From: Areca catechu
Lineage: Eukaryota; Streptophyta; Magnoliopsida; Arecales; Arecaceae
Reading direction: 5' to 3'
DNA length: 64,000 bases
Assembly: GCA_021397845.1 (NCBI GenBank)
Contig: CM038053.1
Coordinates: forward strand, 111,513,825 to 111,577,824
The position numbers and the translations under genes were made by a program. The notes under the pieces were generated by a model. The model worked only from the letters and a program-made list of their open reading frames with translations. It searched no databases and was not told the origin of the DNA. Below, one piece after another: positions 33,453 through 44,937 of the stretch; the stretch's first letter is position 1; each line of letters begins with the position of its first letter.

Positions 33453-34365
33453 TCATATTAGGGGTGCTAATCCTATGGGGTTCAAATTGACTAAGGGAAA
33501 CCTGACTAGTACTAGGTGATACTTAGGGGTTATGGGTTCTCTGGGCTCATAGGACAAGGGTGCAGATCTATGGGTTATGGGATTATAGGATCTGGGGTCA
33601 TAGGAATTTGGGTCAGTTCTATGGTCAGGTTCTAAGGATGGATCATGGTATGGAGTCCTCTTAAGGTTGGGCTCTCTATATGGGTCAGGATATGGGTCTC
33701 CTAGGGTTGGACTCCCTATATGGGTCAGAATACTGGGTTCTCCTAGGGTTGGACTCCCTGTATGGGTCAGAATATTGGGTCTCCTAGGGTTGGACTCCCT
33801 ATATGGGTCAGATATATTGGGTGTTGGTTCTACTAGGCTCATAGGGTGTGGGTGCATAGGATCTTTGATCATGGGATCTAGAGTCATAGGATCTAGGTTC
33901 ATAGGTTATGGATTCATAGGTTCTAGGTTCATAGGATTTGGAGTCATAAGATCTATAGGTTGTAGGTATACTAGGCTTATAGGGAGAGGGTAAATAGGAT
34001 CTATCTTCCTGGTCTATAAAATCCTGATTGGGTCTTCTAGGACTAACCTTAGGGATTGGGTCATGACGATGGGCTCTCCTAGGTTCAGCCTCAAGGTATG
34101 GATCAGGGTTTGGGGTCCTCCTAAGTTGAGGGGAATTAGGATTCGCTCAGACCGTGACCATGGGTTTTTTCTGGGGTTCCTACCCGGACTTTTAAATGAT
34201 CAAACCTATTGGCAAGATGGTCAATTCTATCATTGGTTGAATACGAGACTGAGTTAACTGGGTCATCTGGGTAGTTATCTGGGTAGTTATGTGGGTAGCC
34301 ATTTGGGCCATTTGATCAGCTAGGGCTTTTATTTGAGATTGTAAATTTTTCATGAATTCAGACAT
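33453..34365 (-). pseudogene. gag: CH2 gag-like N-terminal region with amplified repeats
   Basis: An ATG at 34363-34365 (minus) starts MSEFMKNLQSQIKALADQMA, a Gln/Thr-rich segment with heptad-like spacing. After stops and frame changes comes a Pro/Asp-rich open frame (33453-33902) containing about four 45-base (15-codon) repeats with TGSPTLGEP (about 33665-33825) and shorter repeats with a CATAGGATCTAGG core (33840-33965). The central gag domain seen in CH1 is not found here. Confidence 0.55.
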
Positions 34366-35266
34366 TTGTGAAGGAGGGGGTGATATGAAACTCCTGATCT
34401 AGTGCTCATGCAAGACTCGATCAGACCGACTATAACTGACTAGACCTGGAGTCCAAACTAGATGCTCAATCAGGGTGGCAAACTAGCCTATAGTAATCCT
34501 GTACTCAGCCAACAAGTGTAAGGGGAGTGTTAGGTCCCTGATTGCCAATCCTAGACACCAATCAGAGATTGGCTAGGTAGGCGGACCAGCACACAAGCCC
34601 TTCGGGATTGAATCCCTAAACCACCGTTCTAGACACTGAGCACAAGGCACACACAGGTTAACTTGACACAGTGATCTAACCTAGCCCGGACCCGACCAGT
34701 TGGGTCCCTAGCCCACTAGGGCAAATTAAGTCTTATTAATTTTAGGTTAAGGCTTGGGACTGAATGCAAGGGATGTGTGTTTTTGGGCTAGGAGAGGTGA
34801 TCAAATCCTCCCCCCATCTGATATAGCAAGAGTGCCCTTAAAAGTAATTATGCAATGATGGCAGGCAGATGAGGATGCAAATTAGGGTTTAGATATTTTT
34901 TTGGTATTTTTGGAGAATATGTATTTTTTTTTTGGTATTTTTTTAAATAGAAGAAAAACTTGCAAATCATGGCCTAATATACTGGAAATATACTAAAATT
35001 AAGATATGCAAAAACTCCTAAACAAAACCCTAAAACTTCCAAAACTTGTCTTGCTAAAAAAAATAGAGCCAAATATTTGTAGGCCCTATTTCGGCTTGCA
35101 GAAAATTACAGGCCATAATAAAATCTAAAAAAATTTTAGAATTACTGTGAATTATGATAAATCCAGGAACATAAATTTCAGAATTTTTAGAGTTTTAACA
35201 AGGAGAAATAATTAAGTAACAGAGTCTATATGGACTGAAAAATTGCAGAAAACAAGCCTAATCTAA
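34366..35266 (-). other. CH2 untranslated leader
   Basis: About 900 bases between the CH2 gag start and the priming site, without a convincing ORF, with patches similar to the CH1 leader (for example 34520-34620 against 3200-3300). Confidence 0.65.
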
Positions 35267-35278
35267 GCTCTGATACCA
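35267..35278 (-). other. CH2 primer binding site
   Basis: TGGTATCAGAGC on the minus strand, two bases from the LTR end. Confidence 0.9.
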
Positions 35279-35280
35279 AA

Positions 35281-36732
35281 TGATGGGGAAACTAATATGG
35301 CATATTTTTTTCTATATTTTACATGTTGAGTTAGGTTATTAATTCCAAATTTCAGATCAAAATTATTTGTAGGAAATTTTTATTTATGAATTTGAAGATC
35401 AGCATGCAGATTAGGACCTAGAGAAAAGTAGCAAAGAAGGACTGCCGGGGCTGAGAAGCCTCGGTTAGGGCAAGTTCTCCTGCAATAAAACTACTGGAGG
35501 TAGAGTGGGTGTACCTGACAATGTCTATGAAGATCGCAGCGAAGGGGTCTCTCGTTCCTCGACGGATGCGGCCTGGAAAATCGAGCCAAAGACCCGCGGA
35601 TACCCGGGTTTCTGCTCGGTGACCCGATTGAGGCTTGGCTGGAGTGTTTGGATTCGTAGGAACTCAGGGACCTGCAAACGACCTGTCAGGGGTTAGAAAG
35701 CTCACAAAGGAATAAGAAAATAATGGAAAAATAGCAAGGGAAGGCTTCTTTTGGAGTGGGCATCCAGGGATCTGAGATGCTTGTTGGCAGCAGGAAGATA
35801 ATTGCAGCACTGGGAAGAAGAGAACTCTCGCAAACCCCTTATGCACACAGCAGGGTATCACACAACTCAATAGAAGAACTCAAGGTTTTCATTCATCAAA
35901 ATTCTCCTCATACAAGAGGCTAGGGTCCCTTAAATAGACCCTTAACCTTGGGCTCCAAGTAAGGGTACATAAGTCTTTACATAAGAATCATTTTCCTCTT
36001 AAAACCTAGCTAGAAAATAAGGAAATATTAGGTAGAAAAATCCCTAAAAATTTTCTTGACTTGGTCAAGACTCCAAGGATGCCTAGGGGGGCGTGTTGGG
36101 CTTTTAGGAGCAGCAAAAGGCCGGCCCAAAGGGGCTCGGGTGCATGGGTTTTGGCCTCTGGAATCTGGGGTGGCCTGGTAGCCAGGTAGCAGGAATATTC
36201 CCTGGTATCTTGCTTCTTAGGGGCTTGGGCTTGGCACCTGGGCTTGATTTCTTTGGGCTAGGATGCAGATGGACCTTTGGAATCATGGATGCCCTTATCT
36301 ATGAATATACTTTGGCATCTGGATGGGAATCTGGGCATCTGGAGGGCATCTACAACAAAATCAAGGTTTTCTGAATTTTCCTCCTGGGGTCTTCAAATCT
36401 TCAAGCTAGGTTGGACTTGGGCTATACTTTCATGTCTTCAATCTAGTTGGACTTGGTCTTCACTTGTATGATATAGTCTTGAGTCTTCAATATGCTTGGA
36501 CAGGACTCAAAAAAATAAAATTAGCTCAACATGAGCTGACTAGCATTGGACTGAACTAGCTCAACATGAGCTGACAAGTACAGAACAGAAATAACAACTC
36601 AAAATACTCAAATAACAACTAAAATAGACTCAATGAGCTAAGCCCTTATTACAGATGGACTCATAAATTATTGATCAATTCACAGAGGATTGAAAGCTCT
36701 ATCTTATTCTGGTGCCTCCGGTGTCCCTACCA
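35281..36732 (-). mobile_element. CH2 5' LTR
   Basis: 1.45 kb, TGATGGGGAAACTAATATGG...GTGTCCCTACCA on the plus strand, followed by CACTT. Its distal part (from 36162) was copied to 2121-2694. Confidence 0.9.
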
Positions 36733-36737
36733 CACTT

Positions 36738-37095
36738 AATATATGTCTCTTATCTTCCATCAAAAATGGGTGCATAAGGTTCGGTGTTCCTAACGGGTCC
36801 CTTTCTGAGTCAACCAAGTATGGATATAGTCTCCTAGGGTTATGCTCGGGATCATGGTATAAGGTCCTCCTAGGCTCCTGGCATGGGTGAGGTTGGGGCC
36901 TATTAAATTTTGGATCAGGGGTCCAATTTTAATGTCTACGTTCTCAAGTCCATGGGCTCGGTCTCTAAACTAGGCAAAACCCTCATTCATATCCTGACTC
37001 AATTTGGTCTTACTTTCGGTAAGAGTTCTATTCATGGCCTCTAAATCAGGTTGGATTTGACCGGGTTGGTAGGGTACTCCATTCCGGGTGGACAT
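36738..37095 (-). pseudogene. gag: CH1 gag N-terminal part, copy 2
   Basis: ATG at 37093-37095 (minus), MSTRNGVPYQPGQ, equivalent to 2695-3057. It is separated from the rest of gag (30085-30492) by CH2. It carries the same stop near codon 40 and a frame change. Confidence 0.65.
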
Positions 37096-37975
37096 GATGA
37101 TGCAAGCAAGCACACCAAATGAGACTCGACTAAAATGACTACGGGCTAACTAGACCTAGAGCCCAAACTAGATGCCCAATCAGAGCGGCAAGCTAGCCTG
37201 TAGTAACTCGGGACTCAGCCAGGCAGGTGTAAGGGGAGTGTTTAGGTCCCTAATTGCCAATCCTAGACACCAATCAGTGATTGGCTAGGTTGGCGGACAG
37301 CACACAAGCCCTTCGGATAGAATCCCTAAACCACATTCTAGACATTGAGTACAAAGTACACATAGAGTAACTAGACAAACAGACTCAACACTAGCCTAGA
37401 CCCGACCAATTGGTGTCCCTAGCCCACTAGGGCAAATTAGGTCTAATTAATTTTAAGATTAAAGGCTTAGGTTCGAATGCATGGGAGGTGGTTTGGGGCT
37501 AAGGAGAGGGTCTCAATCCTCCCCTTATGTTGTAACTTCGGTGCCCTTAAGATAGATTCAATTTATGCACACTCAAATAAAAAAATAGCTTGCAAAATAT
37601 AAAAAGCAGAACAGCAGTAAAATGATCTCAGAAAATCTACAGAAATTAATAAATCATAAAAATTTATGTAAATTACATTTATTATAGTGGTTCTAGTAAA
37701 ACAAGAATTACTTAATTTGGATTTTTTACAGGGAGAAAAAATTCGAATAACAGGATAGTTACTGGCAAAAAAATAGAACGTGTGTCCCGTTTACAATCAC
37801 TGCCTAGAAGTTATAACCAGCGGAACCCCTACACAACCTAGGAACTCCCGTGGAATGGGAGGAGGTGGCTTGCGTCTCGCTTGTTCCTAGGACTGGATGG
37901 CCAGGGGAGTCTACTCCAGGCAGCAAAAGTAAAAATGAGCGAAAAAATAATCAAACAAGCAAGAACCTGGACAGA
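37096..37975 (-). other. CH1 untranslated leader, copy 2
   Basis: Equivalent to 3058-3943; no coding region seen. Several one-base differences from copy 1 lie in homopolymer runs. Confidence 0.7.
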
Positions 37976-37987
37976 GCTCTGATACCA
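37976..37987 (-). other. CH1 primer binding site, copy 2
   Basis: TGGTATCAGAGC on the minus strand, four bases from the LTR. Confidence 0.9.
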
Positions 37988-37991
37988 AAAT

Positions 37992-39748
37992 TGATGCAGA
38001 ACAAAAGAGATGATGCGATACAGAAGTAAATTAAGACTAATTCTTTTTTTTATATATATATTTTCAGAAGTTGGCTTTGACTCAAATGAAAGTTAAACTA
38101 AATGAAAGAAACTATATAATAATTGAAAGCACAATTCAAAGAAACTAGATTATCAGAGTAGTTCAGAAGTAAAGGATCGCTGGGGGTTGAGAAACTCCCG
38201 ACCTAGGGTTTCGCTCTAAACTTTTAACAGGAAAGAACTAAAGAGAAGGGAAGGGTTATGTACCAAGCAGTGATCTTCATAGAGTTTGGTGGAAGGACTC
38301 TCTCGAGCAGATTGTTGGATCCTCGGATTCGGATATCTTCGAAAGGATCCTCCAATACTGGTCCTTTGGCAGAGTTGGCTCTCCTGAACTCAGGATCTTG
38401 GAAAGAAGAAGAAGAACAAGTTAAGGAAATAGATACTCAAAGAAAGGACTTACCAGATAAGAAGAACTTGAAAAATTGATGTTGCTGAAATCTAATTCTC
38501 CTGGATGCTGATCTGACTTCCTTTAGGATTTGCTCTGTCATTGAAGTAGCCGATCTAGACCTGGATGTTGGTGGTCGGCCTCTACTTGGAAGAGAGGGGC
38601 CGTGAGAAATGAGGTAGATTAGGGTTTGGATGATGGTGGAATGAAGAAGATGATGGCGACTAGGGTTTGGAATGAAGTGGCTAACTTAGGTTTTGGTAGG
38701 GTTTGGGGTTGGAGATCTCACACCTCCTCAAGGTTCCTAGGGATCCCGGATTTACTCCCTCACGGAGCTCAACACCTGAATACAAGTGCGGAAGAGAGAA
38801 AACACAAAGTTGCTCACACAGAAATTGATTTCATTCATCATTAAATTCAAGAGTTACATAGAGTTGAATATATAGACATAACAAAGAAATAAAATTTATA
38901 CATTTTTCATGTGGGACTAATAGGACTAACCCACACTTTAGGCATCAAATTCTCTTCCCAAGACTCCTTCCATGAGTGGGCAGCCCAAAAACTCCAAGGA
39001 AAACATGAAAATCAGCTCCAAATGGAAGGTTTTGGGGGTGTCTCCTAGTATCTCTCCATGAATCAAGGATTTTTCCTTCATGGTTTGGCTCATTTGGACA
39101 CCTCCTAGTCTTGCTCCACAAGTTTAGGCTTCTTCCTTTCATGGCTTTGACACTTTTGGAAACTTTTGGGAACCTCCTTTAATTCTCCCAAGACATGCTC
39201 TCTTCCCTTTATAACTTGGAATTTTTATGGAACATTGTGGGGCACCTCCTTGATCCTCTCTTCAAGAAAAATCTTGCCATCCTGGCTTGTGTTATCTAGA
39301 AAGAAATTGGCTCCTCCTTGGATTAGGTATCTTGATGGATTTCTCTCCCAAGTGGTGCCAGAAAAAAAGGAACTTACTTCTTGTAGTGTAGGGACCAAAG
39401 ACACTGGATTGAGATGTGGCACCTCCTAGACTCTGGCTAGTGGCTGGGAGTGTGGCGCCCACTTGCTTGGGCTTTGGAGAGAAAAAAATGTGGCACCTGG
39501 ACCTTGACTGACTGAAAAAAAAAAAGTGACACCAACCTGGAGAAGACCTAGACCACTACTAGGACTTGTACTGAGTCAACATGACTCAACAAAAATTTAA
39601 ATTGCTGGGAAATACAGACTCAAGACTAAAATTGAGTTGACCAAGTCAACCCTTATTACAAAACCAGAAAACCCTAATTCTTCGGGCAAGGTCAATCAGA
39701 GATCCAGATGGAACCCTGAAGTCTTCTTCTGAGTATGGTGCCCGCACA
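37992..39748 (-). mobile_element. CH1 5' LTR, copy 2
   Basis: 1.76 kb. Begins TGATGCAGAACAAAAG; ends CCCGCACA with one C fewer than copy 1, then GACAT of the S1 target. It pairs with the 3' LTR at 26363-28121 to delimit CH1. Confidence 0.9.
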
Positions 39749-39903
39749 GACATCATTTTATTCATGATCATGTTTTAAACAATGTTGTGGAACATGAATC
39801 TATACCTACTGAAGACCTACTAGCGGATTATTTCACTAAACCATTAAATCAAGATAGATTTGAAAAAATTAGAGGAGAATTAGGGTTATGTGAACCATTT
39901 TAA
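39749..39903 (+). pseudogene. pol: S1 pol C-terminal end, copy 2
   Basis: Directly after GACAT the frame reads HHFIHDHVLNNVVEHES, IPTEDLLADYFTKPLNQ and ends ..GELGLCEPF with TAA at 39901. It is the in-frame continuation of the RNase H cut at 26357, so the two halves of S1 pol lie 13.4 kb apart. Confidence 0.9.
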
Positions 39904-40234
39904 ACCTATCTGACCTAAATTTTGAAAATTAAGAAAAAATTATCTAGAAATTTCAAACTTCTCTTTAGAGCATAGGGAAACTAGTTTAGACTCTAGAAAC
40001 CCTTTGAAACTGAATTGACCCATTTTGGATTTTAGAATAGATTTTGCTTGAGCCGACTCGAGTTCTCAGAGCTCTATGCGAGCCGACTCGCAGGTCGGGC
40101 CGAAGCTTTTAAGTAGGGTTTCCTAGTTATTTATCATTGTATTTTCTAGATTTTAGCCATTTTATCTTGCTGCCTCCTCACCACATACTAGAAAACTCTC
40201 CCAAAAACCTTCTCAAACCTTTAATCCTTAGAGA
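39904..40234 (+). other. S1 spacer between pol and extra ORF, copy 2
   Basis: Equivalent to 5875-6209, with both GAGCCGACTC motifs kept (about 40050-40090). Confidence 0.6.
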
Positions 40235-40915
40235 ATGGCGCCTCGCAAGGGGATGGCAAAGAAAGGAACAAGAGTTGTTCGACCATGGCTGTGGAAAGGA
40301 GGAGCAAGAGGCGATGGATACCTCGATTCCATAGAGGGGAAAAGTCGATTGAGCCAGAGGAAGTTGTTCCAGCACCCCAAACAATCATTCCAATGGGAAA
40401 TCGACAAGTGTCACCCAGTAGGTGCATCGATTTCGATTTTCTAGATCAAGAATAGTTAAATATTGGTATGTGGCTTGAAAGACAGGGTTGGAAGGATTTT
40501 TGTAAATTAAATGTTCCAACTTACCCAAATTTGGTTAGACAATTCTTTGAAAACATGTCACTAGGAGCTTTTCATTTGGAAGGAACTGTGAAAGGGAAAT
40601 TCAAAGAAATAAGTGAGCAAAAACATTCAAATTTGTTGAATATACCCAAAAGAAGGGGAATGCATTTTGTTATGAAGGAAAGAGTGAAGACTCTTAGACT
40701 CATCTGGGGAAGATCTAATATGAAGGGCATTATGCATGTAAGGCAAAATCAGCTCTCATTGGAAATGAGGCTGCACAACACATTAGCCAGATTTTCTTAC
40801 CTAGGACAGGTAGATTCGATGGGATTAGCGAGAGAGATCTATATTCATGAGGTGCCTGATTGAGGGGGAGCCCCTAACCTTCCATTTATTATGATTTCTC
40901 AAATGAGAGAGGCTG
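40235..40915 (+). pseudogene. S1 extra ORF, copy 2, cut by rearrangement
   Basis: Same MAPRKGMAKKGTRVV start. From 40468 a 131-codon open stretch covers WLERQGWKDFCKLNVPTYP, VRQFFENMSLGAFHLEG and SRFSYLGQ-like text, so this copy shows the central domain without the frameshifts of copy 1. At 40915 the sequence leaves the ORF and enters inverted CH1 gag, so the C-terminal half is missing. Confidence 0.7.
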
Positions 40916-40916
40916 G

Positions 40917-41227
40917 AGGTCGCATTGGTATGCTATTGAGCGTGAGTGTTATCAAAGAAAGAGGAAATATATACTTGGAGAGATATGAGAAGTAAGTTGA
41001 GATATAGGTACCTAGGTAGATCCTATGAGAAAGACTTTTAGACCAATGGTACCAATTGCGACAAGGTAATAGGCCTGTGTCTAAATATATCGAGGACTTC
41101 CAGTGGTATAACAGAAATGCAATACCATTGAGACCGAAGCTCATATCACATCGAGGTTTAGGGTTGGTTACACCCAGATATTTATAGGAAGCTATGCCTT
41201 GAAAAGACCAATAAGTTAGACTGAGCC
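40917..41227 (+). pseudogene. gag: CH1 gag C-terminal part (right arm)
   Basis: Starts abruptly with the codons for HWYAIERECYQRK. One-base losses in A-runs near 40960 and 41035 and a lost G near 41167 shift the frame relative to the open left-arm copy. Confidence 0.8.
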
Positions 41228-41269
41228 TACCAAGAAGCCCAAGACTATGAGTGGTCTTAAGATATAACC

Positions 41270-42393
41270 AATCAAGTACTTTGGACTTAAAGCCAACCTC
41301 TACCAACTTGAGTCAAGTTTCGATTGATCCGACACCGTAGTGAACCAGACTTTTGTTTATCAATTCCCACTTGTGTCACCTCTTGACAGAAAGATAACAC
41401 TAAGAAGGAGTTAGGCATGGCCATCCCAAAATTAGTTGACTGACCGAGCCGTGTTAAAGAGGAATCAAAGGAGAATAGATTAGAACCTTTCAATGAGATT
41501 CAGGAGAAATATATGAGCCTGACATAAGTTTGATAGATGAATATGAAGAAGAAGAATTTGAGTATATCTCTCCCGATAATTCAATTAACCAACTCCTACC
41601 TAATGGGGTCATTGAGGGGACCCCTGCCACTCAAGGAATTCAGGAGCTAACCCTAAGAGAAGACCCTTTTGAGGAAGTTCGGGAAGAGGAAATTACACTA
41701 AATGAAAGTTTAAGTGAGAATACCCCTAAACTCATTGAGGAATCCAAAGAAGACACCCCTGAGTCAAATCTGGGAGAAGTGTGAAGAAGGAAGGGGTTCA
41801 CAAGAATTGCCATTGAGAAGGTCCAAGAATAAGAAAAAGACAGTAGCTTAGAGGACTTTCTAGATAAACATTCCAAAGACCTTCCTGATAACCTTCCACC
41901 TTCCAGGAGCACCCAGCCTATCCTAGAACATTCACTTGTAGTCCCTCATAGAGCAAATCATGAGGTTTGGATGAGTGCACCTATAGAACAATGTCATCAT
42001 TTAAGGTCGTCCTGAATAACCAAGGTTTGTTCTTGTTTCTGATAAGCCACCTCAAAACTCTTATTCTTATTTCCTACCCTTTCTTGAATCTTCTCATGTT
42101 TCTAGAGCTATGGGATTATACTTTACTGAGATCTCTAGGTTGCAAGAATCCTTAGAACCTATTAGGTTTGCCACCTACTTCTGGAAGACCTTATGGCACC
42201 TACTAGGCATCCATAATAATTTTTTATGCTCTGCATGCCCTCCTCCGACCCAAGGTCAAACCTAGAGAGCCTTAATTTGTTAGGTTTGGACCTAGGGTTC
42301 CTTTGGAATAAAGTCCATTCTTTAAGAATGCGGTGTTAGTCTAGTTTAGTTTTTCTTGACCCTTTACTAGGCTTTGGCTCAGATTTGGTTTGA
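41270..42393 (+). pseudogene. CH1 accessory region (right arm)
   Basis: Right-arm copy of 28906-30027. The acidic frame is open only at 41530-41784 (EEEEFEY, REDPFEEVREEEI) because of frameshifts on both sides. The FATYFW block is near 42160-42190 in broken frame. Confidence 0.6.
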
Positions 42394-43178
42394 TTGAGAG
42401 CACCAGGATTGGGATTTGTATTTTGTCCAGGGCTGAAATTGCATTCAATGTTTCTATCAAAAGGTCTATAGGCTAGAGTCCCTTTGAAATTGTTCATGGA
42501 TACAAGACTCACACACCACTTGATCTGATTTCACTATTAGCCCACACACACAAGTCTCTTGATGCACTTGCTAGCATGTAAAGGACTTGCAAAAAGAAAT
42601 TCATGCCAAAATAACTTTAAGTAATGAAACTTATAAGAAGTTGGCTGATTCTCAAAGACGAGTCAAAACTTTTGTTGAGAGAGACTATGTAATGATTAGG
42701 TAAGGCCTGAGCAGTTTTTTCCTGGAACCATTAGAAAGTTACATGCTAAAGGAGCTAGACCATTTAGAGTAGTGAAGAGAGTAGGATCCAATGCCTATGT
42801 GCTCGAGTTGCCGCCAGAACTAGGCAATAGCTCTACTTTCAACATTACAGACTTAGTAGAGTATAGGGAGCCAGCTATGATTCCTAGTAAGCCTTTGAAA
42901 CCTAATCTGTTATTGAGAGTGATCCCGACCCTGTGTGTCCACCAACAAACTGGCCTGTGAGGAAAGAGCAGATTGAAAAGATCCTGGATGATCAGGTTAT
43001 CTCTACTCGTAATCGAGGATACAAAAGATACCTGGTCCGCTGGCAAGGAAGGTCAGATTCTGATAACTCTTGGATCTCCCGAGAAGAATTACAAGAATTG
43101 GACCAAGACCTCTTGGAGAGATCCAGAGCCAGCTTGATCCATACTCGACAGGGTCGAGTTCCTCCCACCCGGGAGAAT
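42394..43178 (+). pseudogene. pol: CH1 integrase tail and chromodomain (right arm)
   Basis: Right-arm copy of 28122-28905. Chromodomain ILDDQVISTRNRGYKRYLV and WQGRSDSDNSWISREEL are at about 42970-43095. Next to the LTR is the hairpin ACTCGAC-AGG-GTCGAGT (43143-43159) and the purine-rich GGGAGAA. Confidence 0.88.
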
Positions 43179-44932
43179 TGGTGCGGGCACCAGATTCAGA
43201 AGAAGACTCAGGGCTCCATCTGGATCTCTGATTGACCTTGCCCGAAGAATTAGGTTTTCTGGTTTGTAATAAGGGTGACTTGGTCAACTCAATTTTAGTC
43301 TTGAGTCTGTATTTCCCTGCAATTTAAATTTGTAGAGTCATGTTGACTTAGTACAAGTCCTAGTAGTGGTCTAGGTCTTCTCCATGTTGGTGCCACTTTT
43401 TTTTCAGTCAAGTCAAGGTCCAGGGTGCCACATTTTTTCTCCCAGGCCCAAGCAAGTGGGCGCCACACTCCCAGCCACATGCCAGAGTCCAGAAGGTGCC
43501 ACATCTCCATCCAGTGTCTTTGGTCCCTACACCACAAGAAGTAAGTTCTTTTTTTCTTGCACCACTTGGGAGAGAAATCCATCAAGATACCTCAATCCAA
43601 GGAGGAGCCAATATCTTTCCAGATAAACCCAAGCCTGGATGGCAAGAATTTTTCTTGAAGAGAGGATCAAGGAGGTGCCCACAATGTTCCACAAAAAATC
43701 CAAGTTATAAAATGGAAGAGAGCATGTCTTGGGGAGGAATTCAAGGATGTTCCCAAAGTTTCCAAAAGTGCCAAAGCCATGAAAGGAAGAAGACTAAACT
43801 TGTGGAGCAAGACTAGGAGGTGTCCAAATGAGCCAAACCATGAAGGGAAAAATCCTTGATTCATGGAGAGATACTAGGAGACACCCCCATAAACCTGCCA
43901 TTGGAGCTGATTTTCATGTTTTCTTAGGTTTTGGGCTGCCCATTCATGGAAGGAGTCTGGGAAGAGAATTTGATGCCTAAAGTGTGGGTTAGTCCTATTA
44001 GTCCCACATGGAAAATGTATAAAATTTTATTTCTTTGTTATGTCTATATATTCAACTCTATGTAACTCTTGAATTTAATGATGAATGAAATCAATTTCTG
44101 TGTGAGCAACTTTGTGTTTCTCTCTTCCGCACTTGTATTCAGGTGTTGAGCTCCATGAGGGAGTAAATCCGGGTTCCCTAGGAACCTTGAGGAGGTGTGA
44201 GATCTCTAACCCCAAAACCCTACCAAAATCCTAGGTTAGCCACTTCAATTCCAAACCCTAGCAGCCATCATCTTCTTCATTCCACCAATCATCCAAACCC
44301 TAATCTACCTCATCATCTCACGGCCCCTCTCTTCCAAGTAGAGGCCGACCACCAGCATCCAGGTCCAGATCGGCTACTTCGAATACAGAGCAAATCCCAG
44401 AGGAAGTCAGATCAGCATCCAGGAGAATCAGGATTTCAGCAACATCAATTTTTCAAGTTCTTCTTATCTGGTAAATCCTTTCTTTGAGTATCTGGTTCCT
44501 TAACTCATTCTTCTTCTTTCCCAGATCCTGAGTTCAGGAGAAGCCAACTCTGCCAAAGGACCAGTATTGGAGGATCCATTTCAAAGATATCCGAATCCGA
44601 GGATCCAATAATCTGCTCGAGAGAGTCCTTCCACCAAACTCTGTGAAGATCACTGCCTGGTATATAACCCTTCCCTTCTCTTTAGTTCTGTCCTGTTGAA
44701 AGTTCAGAGCGAAACCCTAGGTCTGGGAGTTTCTCAACCCCCAGCGATCCTTTACTTCTGAACTACTCTGATAATCTAGTTTCTTTGAATTGTGCTTTCA
44801 ATTATTATATAGTTTCTTTAATTTAGTTTAACTTTTATTTGAGTCAAAGCCGACTTCTGAAAATATATATAAAAAAAAAGGAATTAGTCTTAATTTACAT
44901 CCACATCGCATCATCTCTTTTGTTCTGCATCA
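43179..44932 (+). mobile_element. CH1 3' LTR (right arm)
   Basis: Begins TGGTGCGGGCACCAGATTC and ends TTCTGCATCA, then ATTTC, the complement of the GAAAT target copy. A TATA-like TCTATATATTC lies near 44043. The CH1 5' half, CH2 and the 5' LTR are not present in this arm, because the arm starts inside gag. Confidence 0.9.
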
Positions 44933-44937
44933 ATTTC

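Larger units (their letters stand above)
30493..36732 (-). mobile_element. CH2: 6.2 kb pol-less chromovirus-type element nested in CH1 gag
   Basis: LTRs at 30493-31940 (3') and 35281-36732 (5') bound a 3.3 kb internal region on the minus strand: priming site, leader, a gag-like start with tandem repeats, an acidic/accessory block and a decayed integrase tail with chromodomain. It is flanked by perfect CACTT duplications. It is related to CH1 but has different LTRs. It also lacks protease, reverse transcriptase and the integrase core. Confidence 0.9.
26363..39748 (-). mobile_element. CH1: 13.4 kb chromovirus-type gypsy element, pol-less, carrying CH2
   Basis: Complete LTR-to-LTR element on the minus strand: 5' LTR 37992-39748, priming site 37976-37987, leader, gag start 36738-37095, CH2 insertion 30493-36732, rest of gag 30085-30492, accessory region 28906-30027, integrase tail with chromodomain 28122-28905, 3' LTR 26363-28121. 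Without CH2 it is about 7.1 kb. Protease, reverse transcriptase, RNase H and most of integrase are absent, so it depended on another element for movement. Confidence 0.88.
36162..40915. repeat. Block B copy 2
   Basis: Direct repeat of 2121-6894. Here its left side is continuous with the rest of the CH2 LTR, so this is the copy in original context on the left. On the right it breaks at 40915 inside the S1 extra ORF, where the inverted arm begins. Confidence 0.9.
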
